From: an uncultured Adlercreutzia sp.
Lineage (GTDB): Bacteria > Actinomycetota > Coriobacteriia > Coriobacteriales > Eggerthellaceae
NCBI GenBank assembly: GCA_902478715.1
Contig: CABSMC010000004.1
Span: 1-59,681, forward strand
Reading direction: 5' to 3'
Length of the DNA: 59,681 nt
In this document: positions 57,452 through 59,681 of the stretch, piece by piece
Layout of the letters: each line of letters begins with the position of its first letter
Position numbering within the stretch: the stretch's first letter is position 1
Notes under the pieces: generated by a model
Databases searched by the model: none
What the model saw: the letters and a program-made list of their open reading frames with translations, nothing else
Told to the model about the DNA's origin: nothing
Translations under genes and position numbers: made by a program

Positions 57452-59681
57452 TTAGCTCTCCTTCTCCTCCGCGCGGCGACGCAGGGCCGATGCTCCCAAG
57501 AGAGCCAGGCCACTCGTACCGATGAGCCCCATCAGAGTCAGCAGCGGCATGAGGCTGTCGCCGGTTTGGGCCAGCGCCAAACGAACGCTGGTGATGGCGC
57601 CCCCGAGGCCGGAGTCGTTGCCGGAGCCGGAGCCGTTGCCGCTGGCAGAGTTACCGCCCTGGCCGGAAGCGCCGTTGCCAGTGCCGGTGCTCTCATCATC
57701 AGCGCCGTTGCCGCCAGTGGTTCCTCCGTTGTTGCCGTTGCCGCCGTTGCTGCCATTGTTGCCAGGATTGGTCGGGTCGGCAGGGTCGGCAGGGTCGTCC
57801 GTCTTGGGATCGCCGGGCTCTTCGGGAACCTTGATGTTCTTGTCGGGCTCCCCGTCGCCGTCGGTGTCGATGTTCACGTCGGGTTCGCCATCGCCGTCTT
57901 CGTCAATGTTCACGTCGGGCACGCCGTCGCCGTCGCGGTCGATGTTGGTCGGCGTCTCGTCGCCGGTCTTCAGAACGACAGTCACCGAGCGCTTCGAACC
58001 CTTCTTGGCATCGCGGATCGCAACCTCGCCCTTGGCGATCAGGTCGGGACGCGGCTGGCCGTCAACGTACACCATGTAGACCGTCGTGGTTTCCTCGTCG
58101 TTCACGCCCCAAGACACCGTTGCGTTGTTGCCTACTTTGTAGTCGCCCGCGCCGCTGATCCAGCCTTGACCGCCCTGCAGCCCCGTCACAACCTCGTACT
58201 TCTGGTTGCTGGACGGCGGAGTGTTGTCTGGCTCGGTGTAGGGCTCGCGCTTGTCATCCTTCTGGCGAACGATGACGACAACTTCCTCGTTGTTTTCAAG
58301 AGCCGAGAACGACTTGGAAGAACCCTTGTAGTTGGGGTCGCCATTGACCGACACCAGCTCGTAGCCCGCGGGGATCTTCCACGAAATCTGAGCGGGCTGA
58401 CCCTTCTCGTAGGTCTTCAGCTCACCCTGACCGGGAATGGAGCTGCCTCGCTCGTCCTTCATGATCAGGTTGACGGTACGGTACTTGTCAGCCTCGCCGG
58501 GGCCTTCGTACTTCTGGTCTTCCGCGATGTACACGAACAGCACGTTCTGATCGTCCTGGATGTTCCGCAGGTGGGCATGGCCGTCCGTATCGACATTGAC
58601 CTCGGCCGTCGTGGTGCTGGCCACGCGCACCTGGGCCATCATCTCCCACTCGGGAATGTACTGAACGTCCACGTCTCCCGCAGCTTCCTCGCGCTCGTTG
58701 GGCAGGTACGCCTCGGCGTTCAGCCCCGTATTCTGAGTCGCATAGGTGCGGAAGGACAGCGGCACCGGCGCATCTTCCACAGCCTCGGGGCCTTCCGTGG
58801 ACGCCAGCTCCACAGCGGCGTCGGAGGAGTCGTCAGCCGCCGGGGCGGTTTCATCCACGCCGAGATTGTCGCGAGTCTGACCCGCGCCCTCCTCGGCGGC
58901 GAACCCCACGCCCCCGCCGACGCCGGCCTCGACGGCTGACGGCGCATCGGCGGCCTCTTCGTCGTCCGACGCCTCGTCAGAAGCGGCGTCCTCGGGAGCG
59001 GCTTCCTCGGCTTCTGAGCCCTCGGCGGGCACGCTCATGGTGCCAGCTTGGGCATCCGGGGCCGGCTCGTCCTCGGTAGCCTCAGGGGTCTCAGGTTCTT
59101 CGGGCGTCTCCGGTTCGGGCGCATCGGGCGCGGCGTTCCACAGAAGCTCGCCGTTCACCAGCACCTCCACTAGCTTATAGCCGGCATTGGCCTTGCTCAT
59201 GATGTCCACGTAGTTCTGGCCCTTGTAGACCGAGATCGACTTGGAGACAGCGGCCTTGGCGGCGGCGGGCATCACATCGGTCTTCACATCGACCATGTCG
59301 CTTTCCACCTTCACCACGACATCGGCATCTTCCTGCAGATCCTTCAGCGTCAGCTGGCCGTTGTCCTCAAGGACGACATAGTCCTCAGTGGAATCACCAT
59401 TTACGGTAACGTCGACGATCTTGTAGTCCTTGTAGGTGTTCACACCGTAGTTCGCATCGTCCAGGTTGCCCGTCACCGTCGCGTCTCCTTCGCGCAGGTT
59501 CATGGACCAGTCAATCACGAAGTCCTCGCCGGTCTTCTCAACGGTGGCAGAGGGAGTGATGGTTCCCTCATGGCCTTCGATCTTCGTGGTGACGCGGATC
59601 ATCTCGGAGAAGTCGGGCTCCTCCAGCTCCTCGGGATCATCGGTCGGGTCGGTCGGGTCGGTGGCGGGATCCGTGGGGTCG
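57452..59681 (-). CDS. Large secreted surface protein with Ca-binding DxDxDG repeats, 5' end missing
   Basis: At least 743 codons; the frame is open to the window edge, where it reads DPTDP repeats, so the signal peptide lies outside. Repeated beta modules contain VNGD-type turns (VTVNGDSTEDYVV, EVLVNGELLWNA, LVSVNGDPNYKGS). An acidic low-complexity stretch of about 140 residues lies in the middle. Before the anchor, three copies of DxDGDGxPDVNI resemble thrombospondin type 3 calcium loops. After a Gly/Asn/Ser-rich stalk, the C-terminus reads LAQTGDS, a helix, and RRRAEEKES. LAQTG departs from LPXTG, so sortase use is uncertain. The protein probably takes part in adhesion; the ligand is unknown. 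Confidence 0.85.
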   Translation of the reverse strand, partial: DPTDPATDPTDPTDDPEELEEPDFSEMIRVTTKIEGHEGTITPSATVEKTGEDFVIDWSMNLREGDATVTGNLDDANYGVNTYKDYKIVDVTVNGDSTEDYVVLEDNGQLTLKDLQEDADVVVKVESDMVDVKTDVMPAAAKAAVSKSISVYKGQNYVDIMSKANAGYKLVEVLVNGELLWNAAPDAPEPETPEEPETPEATEDEPAPDAQAGTMSVPAEGSEAEEAAPEDAASDEASDDEEAADAPSAVEAGVGGGVGFAAEEGAGQTRDNLGVDETAPAADDSSDAAVELASTEGPEAVEDAPVPLSFRTYATQNTGLNAEAYLPNEREEAAGDVDVQYIPEWEMMAQVRVASTTTAEVNVDTDGHAHLRNIQDDQNVLFVYIAEDQKYEGPGEADKYRTVNLIMKDERGSSIPGQGELKTYEKGQPAQISWKIPAGYELVSVNGDPNYKGSSKSFSALENNEEVVVIVRQKDDKREPYTEPDNTPPSSNQKYEVVTGLQGGQGWISGAGDYKVGNNATVSWGVNDEETTTVYMVYVDGQPRPDLIAKGEVAIRDAKKGSKRSVTVVLKTGDETPTNIDRDGDGVPDVNIDEDGDGEPDVNIDTDGDGEPDKNIKVPEEPGDPKTDDPADPADPTNPGNNGSNGGNGNNGGTTGGNGADDESTGTGNGASGQGGNSASGNGSGSGNDSGLGGAITSVRLALAQTGDSLMPLLTLMGLIGTSGLALLGASALRRRAEEKES

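Noticed and set aside
1..59681. CRISPR array, rRNA operon, complete insertion sequence or prophage
   Set aside because: No regularly spaced repeat units, no rRNA-like sequence, no IS with transposase and terminal repeats, and no phage structural genes were seen.

Overview
The window is high-GC, densely coded DNA from what looks like a gut actinobacterium of the class Coriobacteriia, most likely family Eggerthellaceae. This is inferred from the mix of genes: very large Big/InlB-repeat surface proteins ending in a single helix and a short basic or polar tail, a NikR-HypE nickel operon, small two-cluster ferredoxins, actinobacterial-style purine and proline genes, and many Shine-Dalgarno starts. 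No 16S rRNA is present, so genus is not assigned. The first bases are not genomic: positions 3-35 match the Illumina Nextera transposase adapter, so base 36 is a true contig end that cuts dnaK.

Layout. 36-22,901 is mostly chromosomal housekeeping: dnaK (5' part), a COG2865-type ATP-binding regulator, a 1,761-residue secreted surface protein, a ferredoxin, a nickel operon (His-rich small protein, nikR, hypE), a DUF4143 ATPase behind twin palindromes, a phosphoglucomutase-family enzyme, galE, a HAD phosphatase-VanZ pair, an SDR-aldehyde dehydrogenase pair, an Rpn-type nuclease, ogt and a nitroreductase.

22,902-36,624 reads as an integrated mobilizable element. It carries a MATE efflux gene behind a leader peptide and attenuator-like terminator, two paralogous small XRE regulators around a degenerate YraN-like protein, and a long minus-strand arsenical operon (two ArsP-type permeases, a class II glutamine amidotransferase, two thioredoxin-fold proteins, CcdA, ACR3, ArsR) with a strong promoter whose spacer holds a probable ArsR site. 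An oriT-like inverted repeat, mobC and a relaxase follow. The relaxase is fused head-to-head with a truncated M20 peptidase through a 23-bp perfect inverted repeat. Excisionase and tyrosine integrase genes end 41 bp before a tRNA-Gly(CCC) gene.

36,666-59,681 returns to chromosomal genes: a zinc-ribbon membrane protein, a VOC-nitroreductase fusion, an aminotransferase, an XRE membrane regulator, a PAP2 phosphatase, an LPQTG-anchored surface protein, a Nim-like flavoprotein, a formamidase-family enzyme and an APC transporter, proC, a lipoprotein, a PAS-GGDEF diguanylate cyclase, a YfcE-like phosphodiesterase, tRNA-Phe, a prepilin peptidase and a HemW-like radical SAM protein, purD, purA, and a second large surface protein running off the end.

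Two families of short palindromic repeats (called A and B here) are scattered between the chromosomal genes and were not seen inside the element. A separate 30-bp inverted-repeat element sits before proC. All functions are from motif reading; no database search was run.
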